From Phallusia fumigata (Eukaryota; Chordata; Ascidiacea; Phlebobranchia; Ascidiidae), in the NCBI GenBank assembly GCA_008931825.1, contig QXVZ01000327.1:1-29222 (forward strand): a stretch of DNA of 29,222 bases. The letters are read 5' to 3'. Positions within the stretch are counted from its first letter, which is position 1. Every line of letters begins with the position of its first letter. A program made the translations under genes and the position numbers. Of this stretch, positions 1 to 11,700 are shown one piece after another. The notes below the pieces were generated by a model. The model made no database searches. It was not told where the DNA came from and was given only the letters and a program-made list of their open reading frames with translations.

Positions 1-29
1 CCGTCGATGATTTTGCGCGCTTCGCCCAT
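1..29 (-). CDS. Possible N-terminus of a gene running off the left edge
   Basis: On the minus strand an ATG at 29-27 in a good context (AAGATGG) opens MGEARKIID and the frame leaves the window. It follows a possible splice acceptor (plus 57-60, CAACATAG read on minus). The stretch is more CpG-rich than its surroundings. Only nine residues are visible, so no family can be named. The plus strand is also open across 1-170, so this could instead be 5' UTR or promoter sequence of an unseen gene. Confidence 0.2.
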
Positions 30-402
30 CTTCGAAATACGCAACTTCGGAACGCCCTATGTTGCCTTTTTTCCCTGCGCCGATTCATTTCGGCAGAATG
101 ACAATGGTTGTACTTCCCTGCGGCGATCAATAGCCTGTGGCAGCAAGTTTCCAAACTTACACGGTTGATATAAGAACAACACGAGATGGGACGTTTGAAA
201 CCGGATATTTATGTTCGCGCGTGCTGAAATATTTTGTACAGCCAACAAGCGATCAATAACAACTTCATACTGCTAACAAAAACTGCATTAAATGGACATG
301 GAAGTGCAAAATTAACAATGTGCATAAATGGAAATGAAGGATGGATAGGTTATGTCATAAACACAAGTGCACTTGAAACTACAACTACAACAGTGTACAA
401 AA

Positions 403-878
403 TCATTCTTCACTCAGCACCTCTTCAATCATACCTTCCACCTGTTGACAACCATAGGATATTAAATGCAACACATATTGATAAAAAAAAGTATGCTAAA
501 TTAAGGCTCTTACCCAAACAAAGAAGGTGGCAGCACCAGCGCTAACATCACGAATAGCCTCCAAATCCACGTCACCCATGATAGTTCGTGCCCTGGAAGC
601 GACTGTGGGGGTGATGTCGTTAATGTTACATTGAGAGATTCTCCGCTTCAAACCTTCGCGTCCTGTTTTTCCGAGTAATATTTGAATAGTGCTCCATTTC
701 TGCCACAAGCAATTTTAGTTACTTGGGGCAGCGTTTTTGGCATAGATTAACGTACTTTGGTTTCTTTTTCTGAAACTCCCAGTAACAAATAAGTGGCGGT
801 CATAACTTGGTGGATAACAGGCATCGGTTTTTGATAGCTCCTTATTTCGGCAATGGTGCTTTGCTTTAATTCTAAAAC
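403..878 (-). other. Dynein-stalk (microtubule-binding) like module, last three exons
   Basis: The exons at 878-756, 699-514 and 441-403 encode the C-terminal ~115 residues. In axonemal and cytoplasmic dyneins the stalk reads: a helix ending in 'I-x-E-(I/L)-K-x-(Y/F)-x-x-P-P-x-x-V-x-x-V-M', a variable segment with a conserved Trp, then 'L-x-x-(F/Y)-D-x-x-x-I', then a helix with '(V/A)-S-x-A-x-x-x-(L/F)-C-x-W'. Here the order is STIAEIRSYQKPMPVIHQVM, a Trp in KKWSTIQILLG, LKRRISQCNINDITP, and DVSAGAATFFVW. This is pattern recognition from memory of the family; no alignment was run. Confidence 0.6.
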
Positions 879-3800
879 CTGTAAAAAATGATTTCAACCA
901 ACCGCAATGAATTAAATCTATACTTCCACCTGGCGGAGACATGTTCTGTCGCATGGAAGGTTGGCGTCAATCGACTGACAGTGAAAACTACAACTTTAAG
1001 TTTCAGCCGAGTGAATGAAAAAATCTTACCTCGCTTCTAAGACGTTCAATTCTTTTCAATCGCTCAAGCAGTTCGTCAGCTTCAGCAACTTCATTGGCCA
1101 ATTCGTCATCTGAATGATGAAATCCCATTTTACGAGCTTTCTTGAGGGCTTCTTCCAAGTCTGCGATCATCCGCCGAGCAGAGGCATCTTTCAGGGCTAA
1201 AGGTTGGCATACGTGTACTTATTCAATTGATTAGTGAAAACTAGCAACCTAGGGACAAGTATAATTACGCAAACGCTGTCGTTCGAAGCCTGCCTTTACG
1301 GTGATTATTACCATACATAAAAAAAACAGTTTACGCATACCGTCTCGACTTTTCAGCATTTGAAGCAGCCGTTCAGCTTTTTTTAACAAATCATCAGATG
1401 TTCGATGTTTCGATTTCGCGCTTTTGTATTCTTGGATAGCAGGTTCCAATAACTTTTCCTCCTCGGCGTCAATTGCATCCTCCAGGTTGAATCGAAGTCT
1501 CTCTTTTTCTTCCATGGCTGTAGGAACAAACGCTTTTACCAATGTTAGAATTTTTTCCTTTTTTAGAACGCTTACTGTTGCGCACGCCGCGGATGTAACA
1601 AAAAAGGAAGAATAAAATACCGTTTGTCTTTTAATTTGTATGTAAAACAGACCAACGTGACAAAATATTTTGGCCAATCACAAACACTACTTATAGTTAG
1701 CACAGATTACCGTATTCCCTTTCTCTTACTAGCAATGGGATTTATTTATTTCGTGCTGGTTTAATGATGGCACCGTTTCTTCGTTGCCCGCAGGTGTACA
1801 AACTGCGATTCACATGAACCGCGCTGCTACTCCGACAATCATGCGCCGGTAAACAGTGCAGCACAATGTGACTGTTTTCTTAGTTAAACATTGTAACGTC
1901 CAGTAAGCTAAACTAGAGTGCGGTGTTAGTTTTGTTCTGAGCCTTACAAAATTAGGGCTTTGAATAAAAGATATAAAACTGGTTGGATTTTTTGATTTGT
2001 TTGGCATGGGCAATACGAACCTGCTGGTCCCAGGGCCTGGTTCCCGTCGAAATAATATCATAATTAAAAACCAACACAAACCTTTTGCCTGCTTCTCAGC
2101 ACGTCTAGCTTCCCTTCTAGCTCTTCGCTTCTCATCTCGCTCCCGCCGCTTAGCAGCTTCTTCCGCCAACTTCCGGCGCTTCTCCTCCCGTTGCTCCGCC
2201 TCTGCTGCTTCCTAAAAGATCACATCCGTCCACACACATGCGTCACAAGCAGTACAAACAAACACTTGCTACACATCCTTATGTTTGTTTCCATCTAGCG
2301 GTAGGACGAAAGCTGCTGGTTTCTGATCAAAACAGGAAACGCTACACAAGAGCACCAGCATAGCTAATCGCATAGGATTCTTTGCAACATATTAAACACG
2401 CGACGACAAAAGTATATTAAACACTGGTTTTTGTTGTTCAACTCGCATGAAAACGTGTTAAGCCGTGTATGCGGACAACTTCCGTATTCGCCCTCCCAGA
2501 ACAAGAATTTTAGCGAGTCTGTCAACATTTCATACGACTCACTTTATTTTTGTGTTTTGAATTGTGGTAAACCGAACCGAAGTATTTTTAACGCATACTT
2601 AGTTACCGCTTTGTACAGCAACCACTGTCTTAGGATCAGTGTTATCTTTTTGAACAGAGTGTGTTTTGTATGTAAATACACTTAAAGGGAAACCATGATG
2701 CACACTAAATATATATTTAACCTTAAGACGTAGCTCTGCGTCTTCGTTACTTTGAGAGGGAGCAACCTCATCTAAAAAAGAATGTAAAATTGTAATTTGC
2801 CAACACATGCAGAACAAACATTCTGTAATTGTGAACCCCTGTACAAAAACACAAGTGTCTGGGCAAACAGTCATGGAATGTTAAATAAGTTTATACTCTG
2901 AATTGGATGGCTTCGGTTTCGGGCGATCAAACTGTGTTTAAACTGTGCCCGAAAAGTTAATTTTCAAATGTGTTCTGGCTTTTGAAATGAACATATGTAG
3001 GACATCAAATCGCGCACGCAACCAGCTGACGTGAAAGATTCCAAGAAGCTGCTCAGTCGTTAGGATAAGAATGAGCTGTCACGAAATCATGACAAGACAA
3101 TAAGGGCCCGTTGAAGCGTTGCAACAGCTAGCAGATTGCAACCAACAGTTTTAAAAAAATTATCATGGCAACAAATTAAACCTATTGTATGCTGTAAAAA
3201 TATGCATTACACGACAAGCATTACCCCGTGCGGCGGTTTCTGGAACTGGCGAATCGGCACGGATACTCTGCATAAAAGTTTTTGAACACAGTTTTACTTG
3301 TTTCAGGTTCAGTAAATTGAAAATTCACACCATTACCGTTTTAATAAACGAAACTTCCATCAGATTTGGAATTGGGCTTTCATGATATTCAACTGTTGGC
3401 TTCGATTTGGGCGTTTCTGCTATAAAGCAACAAGGAAAATAGTTAAAGCATACTTGACAACCATACCCAAGAGAAAATATTCAGTGGGTAAAAGCTATTA
3501 CTTCCACTAAGGATTTAATTGCAAGCATTTAATGGAAAAACACATCGGTAGGATAGTTGTTTATGTTCAAGTTCAGGTGTCTTTGTTTCACAAAATGAAA
3601 CCAAGGCTGTTTTAAACAAGCAGAAATGCAAATTCATGTCATATACCATGCTTGTCCGGGCAATCTAGACCTCGCCCGACTGCAAAGTTTAACAGTGTTT
3701 AAAGTTATTTCCGAACTTTTAAGGTGTAATAATATACAAGTGAAAACCTTGAAAGTCCATAACGTCCCAGTCATCCAGCTGGGGACGATTGCACAACTCA

Positions 3801-6800
3801 ACCTCAATTTCGTCAAATGCAAGGGGGGCAAGAGGTACTGGTCTGGATTTTAAAAAGCGCTCCCACTTTCGGTAAGAGAACAAGTTGCCATGAACAGCTT
3901 GAAACAAAAACCTAAACAGCACAAGAAAAACATGTACACTTGAATATTTAATTGATTAAACGCCAATACCAAACGGCTGTTTTTCATTCGTAATATTTCG
4001 TGACATTTGCATCCTGTGATAATATGCTCGTTGTAAATCATACATTAATTTAAGAGATGCCGTTCGGAAAATAAAGAACCGAAAGAAAGAAATATTGTGA
4101 ATTGTTTTGTTTTTTGTTTGATTGGCAATTTAAACACAATGTAACAAAAACACAACAACAAGGGTTTAAACTATTAAATCATGGCATGTTATTGTATTTT
4201 AGTTGTGATCTGTCAAAATGACACCATATCACAAAAAACAAAGATATGTGTACAATGTCTGTTGCCAGAGTTTCGGAAGTACTTTAGCTATGTTACCAAT
4301 TATCACGCAGAACAATTTACCTGCGTCCTATTATAATCTGTTTGTTAATCTACGCCCCGTTTAACACAATCGGCCGGTTCGCAGAACAGTGCTGTATTAA
4401 GCGCACAAACAGATCACATGAATCCACGACAATACTGATCTAATCCATAAGGCAAATCCGGGCGCGCGCCGAGGAGGAACAGATGAATGATGGCGCATGC
4501 GCAGTGGAGTGGGGAGGAGGCTGTGCTGGGAGGTTCGCCCACCTGCGTTTCCGCAAGCGTGGGAGATAAAAACGGCGGGTTTGCTTAAGGACTGTCATAC
4601 TGATGATGTGGTGCCGAACAAGAAGCCGACGTCGATCCAAGGCCAGAAACCGTGGCTGAATGGAGAAGACTGATAACCGGGAAGCATCGGGCAAACGGTT
4701 TTACTCAGGTAACGTTAACGCAATTTTGTTGAACACGACAAAAACTAAACGTTACAAACATGAATTGTTAAGGTAATTAACACTGTCTATTAAAATTGAC
4801 TACTTAAAGAAATTCTATATTTTGTAGTGTGAAATTTTTTTGGGTTATTTGATGTTGTGGCAATGAATTACTGGACGCCAGCACCTCCGCAGCTTTTGCT
4901 GCATTAGTTTCTCGTTTATACGGGACAATGTGACGTAATGCAACAAAACTGCGGTTATGCTGGATCAGAGACTATCAACAGATATTTGCACCTAATTCTA
5001 AATTGTAAATGGTATTTCAACCGAAGTTACGGTAAAAATCATTGCTGCAAGTTAAGTCAGGCGGGGCAACTTTTTTGTGTTTACAATAACTGTTTTGTGT
5101 TTCACAGCGCTACGCAAGATGGGCTGCGGAACAATGGGCTGCAGAAACGACGAGACGTCAAAATATCAAAATATCACTGTTTGTTTGTTGCACTGAAAAC
5201 AAAATATACCCATTTTATTACAGACGATTCTTTAAAACTGTAGCCATCTTGAGTGTAATGGTAAATTACACAAGATGGCACGGCACGTTTAAATACTCGG
5301 CGTTCTTTGCTAATTAATGGACAATTATGTTTTAGGTAAATCTACTGTTTAGGTTCGTGCACTGTGTTTATGTTTTTCTAAACCCGATAATTTCAATAAA
5401 CCGCACAAAGCATTTTCATATGCGACATATGCTGTTTCAGAATAGTGTAGGCATCGCAGGACAGGAAATGAAAACACATGTGGGCGCAAAGTAAGCGGCG
5501 GCTCATTGGATAAACAAACCGTTTTAACTAAACGCATTTGCCGGGCGGGAATCCGTTGACATATGGCCCTGCAACTCCGAGCAACGCGTCTAAAATAAAG
5601 TTGCAACTTCCAATCCATCATTGGTACAAAAAGCAATCACAAAAGCAACAGTCTTTTACACATTGAAATGTCACTTTACTAAAAATCTGTCACTGATCTC
5701 CCTGTTTTTGTACAAGGCAAATTTTGTGTCATGTTTTTGAAAATGTCATAACCTTAAAAACACAATTATTCACACTCAACAATCTAACCTAAATAATAAA
5801 GGCTTTGTGGTTGTATGAGCACCTGTAGCTTAACTTTAAAAAAACAACTTTGAAAAACAAATATTTCACAGCTAGTTCCAAAACTTTTCAGTTTCCAACC
5901 CTTTTTTATGTGATCAAATTTGCCCTGACCCTTCGCGTTTGTAAGTGACAAACAGTTAAAACAATCTGTTTTTCATATTTTATTGAAATTTTAGCACACA
6001 AAAATGAACAATAGACAAACCATTTCCCAAATAGTGTACTCACGGCCTCTTAAAACTCATCGCACATAAACCCCAGTTTGGGAAGCTCTGTTTTACAATG
6101 TAAAAAAGTTACCTTGCCTTATCCACTGAAATTCTACCAACATGAAGATTATCCAGCAAGGCAAACTCCCATTGTAGATCCTGCACCAAATAATACCTTC
6201 GGTCCATTTCCTAAAAACACAATGCAAACATCAATGTGTAATTGGGTAAACCAGAAGGTATGGCACACAACCTTACGGATGGCAAACAACAAAAAACCTT
6301 ACTTCAACAACATTCCTTAAGTCACTTGACAACAAAATGTCTGAATTTCCACAAACATAATCCATTGATGCTGCAATCTGAAATGTAAAAAATCAAAATG
6401 TAGGCATGCCCATTACATTTGGTTTTGATCCAACACTTGTGAACTATATGAGGCTTTTTGATAACCTTCTTAAAAGGGTAGCGTAGATGGTTCTGTTTGT
6501 ACTGGCAATTCTCTTTTCAATAAACTTATTTTAGTGCTGCAAAATATTAGGGGTCTGTATGCAAGGACAAAGGATTGTTAGCGTTGTGAAGAAAAGGTTG
6601 TTAGCTATTTGGCAAAAACAAAAGCCATGCTGGATTCCTTTTTTCCTCTTTGTAAGTTAATTAGGTAGTCATTAGTTGTGACCGTTTGACTTGACAACAA
6701 CCATTTGAACATTACTCAAACTCTAAACACAAAACACAGACATGAAGTGTTGTTTTCTATATGATTAGAACATAACACATAAAATACTAAAGTTTGCTAG

Positions 6801-7020
6801 TATCCAAGTAAAAATTACACATGAGTGTTAATACTTGAAAACAATTCTGGGAATATGTTATAAATGTGTTCACCTGTGAAATACTGAGACCACCAATTCT
6901 GACATCACTGTAAAGAAGCTGCACTTTTTCTGCAGTTAGAAAATGCAATGATTCTTGATCATATATTTTAAACAATTCCTTCAAAAACCCATCTCTGTCT
7001 TGGTTTGTTACAGTTAGCAT
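403..7020 (-). CDS. Coiled-coil protein with EF-hand-like N-terminus and dynein-stalk-like C-terminus, 544 aa
   Basis: Exons in transcript order: 7020-6874, 6180-6113, 6085-6044, 5589-5520, 5138-5091, 4655-4601, 3897-3748, 3419-3337, 3267-3225, 2771-2722, 2211-2082, 1574-1341, 1196-1030, 878-756, 699-514, 441-403 (stop TGA). All phases agree and the total is 545 codons. The ATG at 7020 is preceded in frame by TAA. Residues 1-85 look like a degenerate EF-hand pair (FLKELFKIYD; FALLDNLHVGRIS) without canonical calcium ligands. Residues 150-193 contain a conserved-looking GNLFSYRKWERFLKSRPVPL stretch. Residues 240-295 are E/K/R-rich coiled coil. Residues 296-430 are two helical repeats (LLKKAERLLQML; LEEALKKARKMG). 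Residues 430-544 match the pattern of the dynein stalk (IAEIRSYQKPMPVIHQVM, then VSAGAATFFVW), and the protein ends VEGMIEEVLSEE. I infer a ciliary or microtubule protein and cannot name the family. The exons at 6085-6044, 5589-5520, 5138-5091 and 4655-4601 are small and rest mainly on phase and splice sites. Confidence 0.72.
4493..4502. promoter_or_regulatory. Perfect NRF-1-type palindrome in a CpG-rich island
   Basis: GCGCATGCGC is the palindromic core bound by NRF-1/alpha-Pal, usual in CpG-type animal promoters. It lies in a GC-rich patch (about 4460-4570) next to the 4655-4601 exon of the minus gene. It could mark an internal promoter. No transcript start can be assigned from sequence. 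Confidence 0.3.
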
Positions 7021-7045
7021 TTTAAAAGTTTACCGAAACACTGAA
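7021..7045 (-). promoter_or_regulatory. 5' UTR with splice (or trans-splice) acceptor before ATG 7020
   Basis: On minus, ATATTTACAG (plus 7046-7055) precedes a 25-nt leader that ends at the ATG. The acceptor shows that the leader is spliced. The donor could be an upstream non-coding exon, for example CAG/GTAAGAAAT read near plus 7400, or a spliced leader, since tunicates use SL trans-splicing. The sequence alone does not decide. Confidence 0.45.
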
Positions 7046-8729
7046 CTGTAAATATGGTTCACAGGTAGCGGTAGGAAGAAGAACTAGAGAACCTCAGCCA
7101 AGGAAACTGGTGATGGTCTTAGCAGGCTTTATCCAACGTGGAAAGTTACAATAACACGACAATATAAATAAAACAACAACTAAAAACAAATCGTTACAGT
7201 AATTAATGTTTATTACATATTGCCGCGTAAGAAACAAAATATTTACCGAGCAATAAATATATAGCCCAACAGTTCTTGTCGTTAAGGCACAAACGCTCAC
7301 TAATTCAGTCATGCGTAAAGAGTTTGTCAATAAGTTATCTATCATCTAACTTTTACAAGCAATATTTTTTAACATGTATTAGTAAAATCTGAAACATATT
7401 TCTTACCTGATTTATGCCTAACTGTCTTTTGTTCTGATGGGGTAACGACTCTCAAGCAGGCCACATTTCTTGTGGTCAAGCTTTAAGTCACTCGTTGAGT
7501 ATTCTATGCTTTAACAAAACGAAAGCAATTATTTGTGGCTGAAAAATAACGCAAGCAATAGATGGAATAAGCCAAACGAATTATACGTATGCTACTCTTT
7601 CATTGTTTAATTGAAAAATATACAGGATAAATCTCTGTACGTAACACAAATCCGGCCCGTTTTAAAAAAAGACTCTTTTTTCAGTGTAACTGTAGATGTC
7701 GCACGTTGGTGCAGTAAGACAACAAACAAACAAACAAACAAAATCATCATCATCTAAGAAATAAAACTCACTTGCAACTAAAAAACAACAGGCTTTTCTA
7801 TAGCTAGATCGGGTGTGGACTGTGGTTTACCACTTAATCTGTTTAAGCGGTTATGCGTTTGGGACTGTCTGGGTCTTTTCGCAGGGGGAACCTGCATTTG
7901 GCTATGTCTTGATTCGGGCCTTCCAGCATACCAATGTGTTTGTTTTATGCGTAATTTGAGTCTGGTCATTTTTTCGATAGACTTGCGTATTATTGTTTGC
8001 CCGACATAATCAGATCCGTTACAAATAAAATGTATTTTGACATGCAATATTAAATGATGTCATAAAAACATTCATTGCTGCAATTTTCAAAATAAAGTCA
8101 AATTTGTTTAAAATATGTTTGTTGGTTTATTGAGCCCAAGCCCTTGGTTTAAAAGGCCCCGTTGTAGCATGCTGGGTTGTTAGGGCGACATAATTTAAAA
8201 CTGTTGAGTGGGGACATGAACCAACGAAAGGGTGGATTGTAAACGTTGTATGTGATCAACGAATAAACTGCGCACTTGACAATTGTAACTGGACACTTGT
8301 CGAGTGTTATAAATTATCGTTAAAATACGTCAATCGAACATTCCTGGTAAACAGCAGGTGGTGGTGAAGTGTCATTGAGGTATGATAGCACTTCGCAATC
8401 ATGAAATGAGCTTGTACATGGATACCGGCTTAGTGTTGCTAATCAAAATTGATTTGCTATTGTTTGAAACGGATGTTCGAAAGAGAAAGATTCTTGCTTT
8501 CTGTTCGAAGGGAAATGGCAGTGCCAGAAAATTTGTGATGCACAAAAAAATTGTTGTAGATAGGCAGTAATTTTTTTTTTAATTTTTTAGGGTTATGTTG
8601 GCATTAATGACCCTGTTTGACGTTTTGAAATTTAATTTTGAAATGTGATACTTGACACAAGGCGTACCTCATTCATCACAAAATGCAGTGTTACCAAGAA
8701 TATAAGAGAATAAAGCTTTGATTCTTACC
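7046..8729. other. Intergenic region between divergent genes
   Basis: This 1.7-kb stretch separates the minus coiled-coil gene from the plus CUB/EGF gene, so it should hold both promoters. It is AT-rich with short simple repeats. A minus frame at 8047-7778 is open and rich in P, R, Q and K, but it has no clear start or splice context. I see no other gene. Confidence 0.5.
7720..7755. repeat. Microsatellite (CAAA)n followed by (ATC)n
   Basis: About five CAAA units run directly into four ATC units. This is ordinary simple-sequence DNA. Confidence 0.85.
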
Positions 8730-11700
8730 ATGCTGGATATCTACAAAACAATCCTTATTTACGTGGTTACTATTTGTAAGTATTTTTAGTACATTTTGAC
8801 AAGTACATTTTGTTTTGCAAGTTGCCAGTTAATGGTAACAATTCTCCGCATTCTTGTATTTTGCAACACCACGTAAATTTTCCGATGCAAACACTCGAAT
8901 TCGACACTGTCCCTGGGACAAATTTTGTTTTTTATGCTATAGTCTGTGTGAAATCAATAAAATGTTGCGGGTCGACGCTTCCCGGAACCGAGGGAAACGT
9001 TTCGCATCCAGAATATCCTCAAGATTACGGGTCAAACGCCGCATGTGAGTGGTCCACAACAGCGAGAGAACGCGACAAAGTTATTTTTACATTTCAACTT
9101 CTGGATATTGAAGCTGATCGCAATGGCGGTTGTTCTTACGATTATGTGAGGTAAGTTTAGTAGTGTAATCAGCAGAAATTTTTTAACGGAGTGTTTCATG
9201 GAGTTCATGGAACCGTACCGTGTTTTGCAAAATAGTACGTTATAAATGTAACTTTGCCTTCGTGTATTTACCCAACACATTAGGAGTAAATTGCTCGTAA
9301 AATATTAAGGAAGATTTAGAAATATAAAGACAGATGACGTATGTGCCCACACCCAAAATTTTGAATACTTTTCTGAACATATATTTATTTACAAAAACCT
9401 CTCCGAGGAATACAACCCAACACAAAACTATGTTTAATCTATAGCTCTGTACTATATTGTAAATCTGTTTAACTGACCACAAATAATATCATATAATGAG
9501 AAGTAATCGGAAAAAATCATGATGACTCAGGATTAGAACATTTGAGGTTAGAAGCTACATAAGATAGCTATTTTGTAACTTTCAGTGGACTTGTAAATAG
9601 TAAATAATACATTGTAATGCAATCTTTTATTACAACTGCAAAATGGCAAGAACCTGAAAACCGTGCGTTATATAGACACAGGAGAAAAAAAATAGCGCAA
9701 ATGGTGACGTCATAAAGTAACGGAATAAAAATTGAGAAATAAAAGAATTTACCGAACCAGAGATCACGCCCATTGTTTCATCTCAAATTCCGTTCTGTGG
9801 CTTATGGCGTCACTGTTGCGGCACGTTATTTATTTTTTCTTCGTATGTTTGTAAGGTACAGCTTTTATACTTTTCGTCACATGCACTAAAATGGCAACAG
9901 CGATTGTTGAAATGTTTGCGTTACAATATCACCTGTACACAAAAAGCTCTCATGTTTTTGATTAAGCTATAGGCCTACTCCATACATTGAGTTTGAGAAC
10001 GCAATCATAGCAAAGATTTAAAAAAGAAATGAAAAACACATGTATATTCTAGTGAAGTCTTGAAATGTTCTTTTGTTGTCCAATACAGCATAAAATTTGA
10101 AGACGATGACGAACCTGAAAAATATTGCGGACTTGATGCGGACACATCAGGCATGAACAAAGAAGGAGATGGAAATCCAACTATCAAATTCGTTTCTGAC
10201 GACAGCGTCCAGCATAAGGGATTTTTAATTACATACCTGAGTAAGTGCAATAGTATTGAGCATTAAGATTAATCCAAGTATCAGACAATCCAAACTTATT
10301 TTTTAACCGGTTTGGCTGAAACTAAAAGTTTCATCTTCTTTCAGTCTCCTTGTGCCAACGCTAAAATGGATGCATCAATTAGCGAAAAAGATCGTTGCAA
10401 AAACTTGCCTCGACCCGGGATTGAACCAGGGACCTTTAGATCTATAAAACTCGATTGGCATCTAAGCTTGATTGATNTGGATGCATCAATTAGCGAAAAA
10501 GATCGTTGCAAAAACTTGCCTCGACCCGGGATTGAACCAGGGACCTTTAGATCTTCAGTCTAACGCTCTCCCAACTGAGCTATCAAGGCAGTGGCCAGTA
10601 CGGGGATCGAACCCGCGACATTCGCGTTATTAGCACGACGCTCTAACCAACTGAGCTAACCGGCCGACGGGCAATCGGCCTCTTTTTTGTGGATTTAAAG
10701 TAGTCGCGTGTAGCTTGTTGAGGTACATGCTTGACAATTATTTCGTTTTTCCACTGCCATTGCGGTTTAATGTGTCGTGCGGTGAATGAAAATATGTTAG
10801 TAATGTCGGTTTTGCAAACAGTTGCTGACAACTACAACATCGGACTTAAGGATAAATTGTTAGTGTTTTTAGGATAATTAACCCCCATAAGTTTGATTTT
10901 TCAAAAATTTCTTGCTTATAATTTTCATCAACCGCTTTGGTAAAACAAAACATGAGAAACACATGGCTGACCGCACTGTTCTTGTTAAACTATAGGCCTA
11001 ATACTTCATAAAACATGCGAAACGGCCCATCGCTAGCCACCAATAACAACATTTGCATGCGGTAAATCTATATTTCCTTTTAAAGCAATCAACAATAATT
11101 AAACTTCCACAAAATTGATGCGAAGAGGTCAGCATGATTTTTTGGGGTCCAATAGGACGCAAATAACACATGACAATGTAATAAAACATGAAACAGTTGA
11201 CTAGCAATCGCACTATACTTCTTTCTACATCTATTTCAAATTGTTCGCGCTAAATTTAGGTAAAATGAATACATTAAATAACATGTCTGTATAGGTCAGG
11301 GGTGCACAACCTGCAGTCGCTGATACCTTTTAATGAGGTAGCGAAGATGGATAAAAAAACATGTAAGAGGAAGAAAGTCATTAACAAAGTGTTGATATTT
11401 TATTACACTTTTAGAAGTTAGTTTGCTTTGAAACAAGTTGACAAGTGATAGTGATATTTGATCGCGACAGTATTGTTGTTTAGTTCTGCGCTTGCAGTTG
11501 CACTATTGTTTTTTCATGCGAGCGAAGGGAAAAACCACCCAACATGGTCTTACAGAAAGTTCTGCCAGGTGTGTTGGAATATTGCGACACGGAGGTGTAC
11601 ACGTTTGTGACGTCACAATATAGTGTGTGGTTTCGTACATCTGCCACCTTGCGATTTTGTAAATCGGCGCCTATGCCGGCCATGAGTAAAATACCGTCCG

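Noticed and set aside
2897-2931. Minus exon candidate FDRPKPKPSNS with acceptor and donor
   Set aside because: It cannot be joined in any frame between the neighbouring exons. The 43-nt exon at 3267-3225 fits the required 0-to-1 phase change exactly.
4938-5243. 101-residue plus open frame
   Set aside because: No family resemblance, and it runs through intron-like AT-rich sequence. Only the 5106-5178 part has any splice context, discussed as a finding.
6078-6320. 80-residue plus open frame starting MGSSVLQCK
   Set aside because: It lies opposite two minus exons (6085-6044 and 6180-6113) that are phase-consistent with the larger gene. Treated as a shadow.
10312-10563. 83-residue plus frame with a repeated peptide
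   Set aside because: It is produced by the direct repeat and the antisense of tRNA-Phe, and it spans an ambiguous base.
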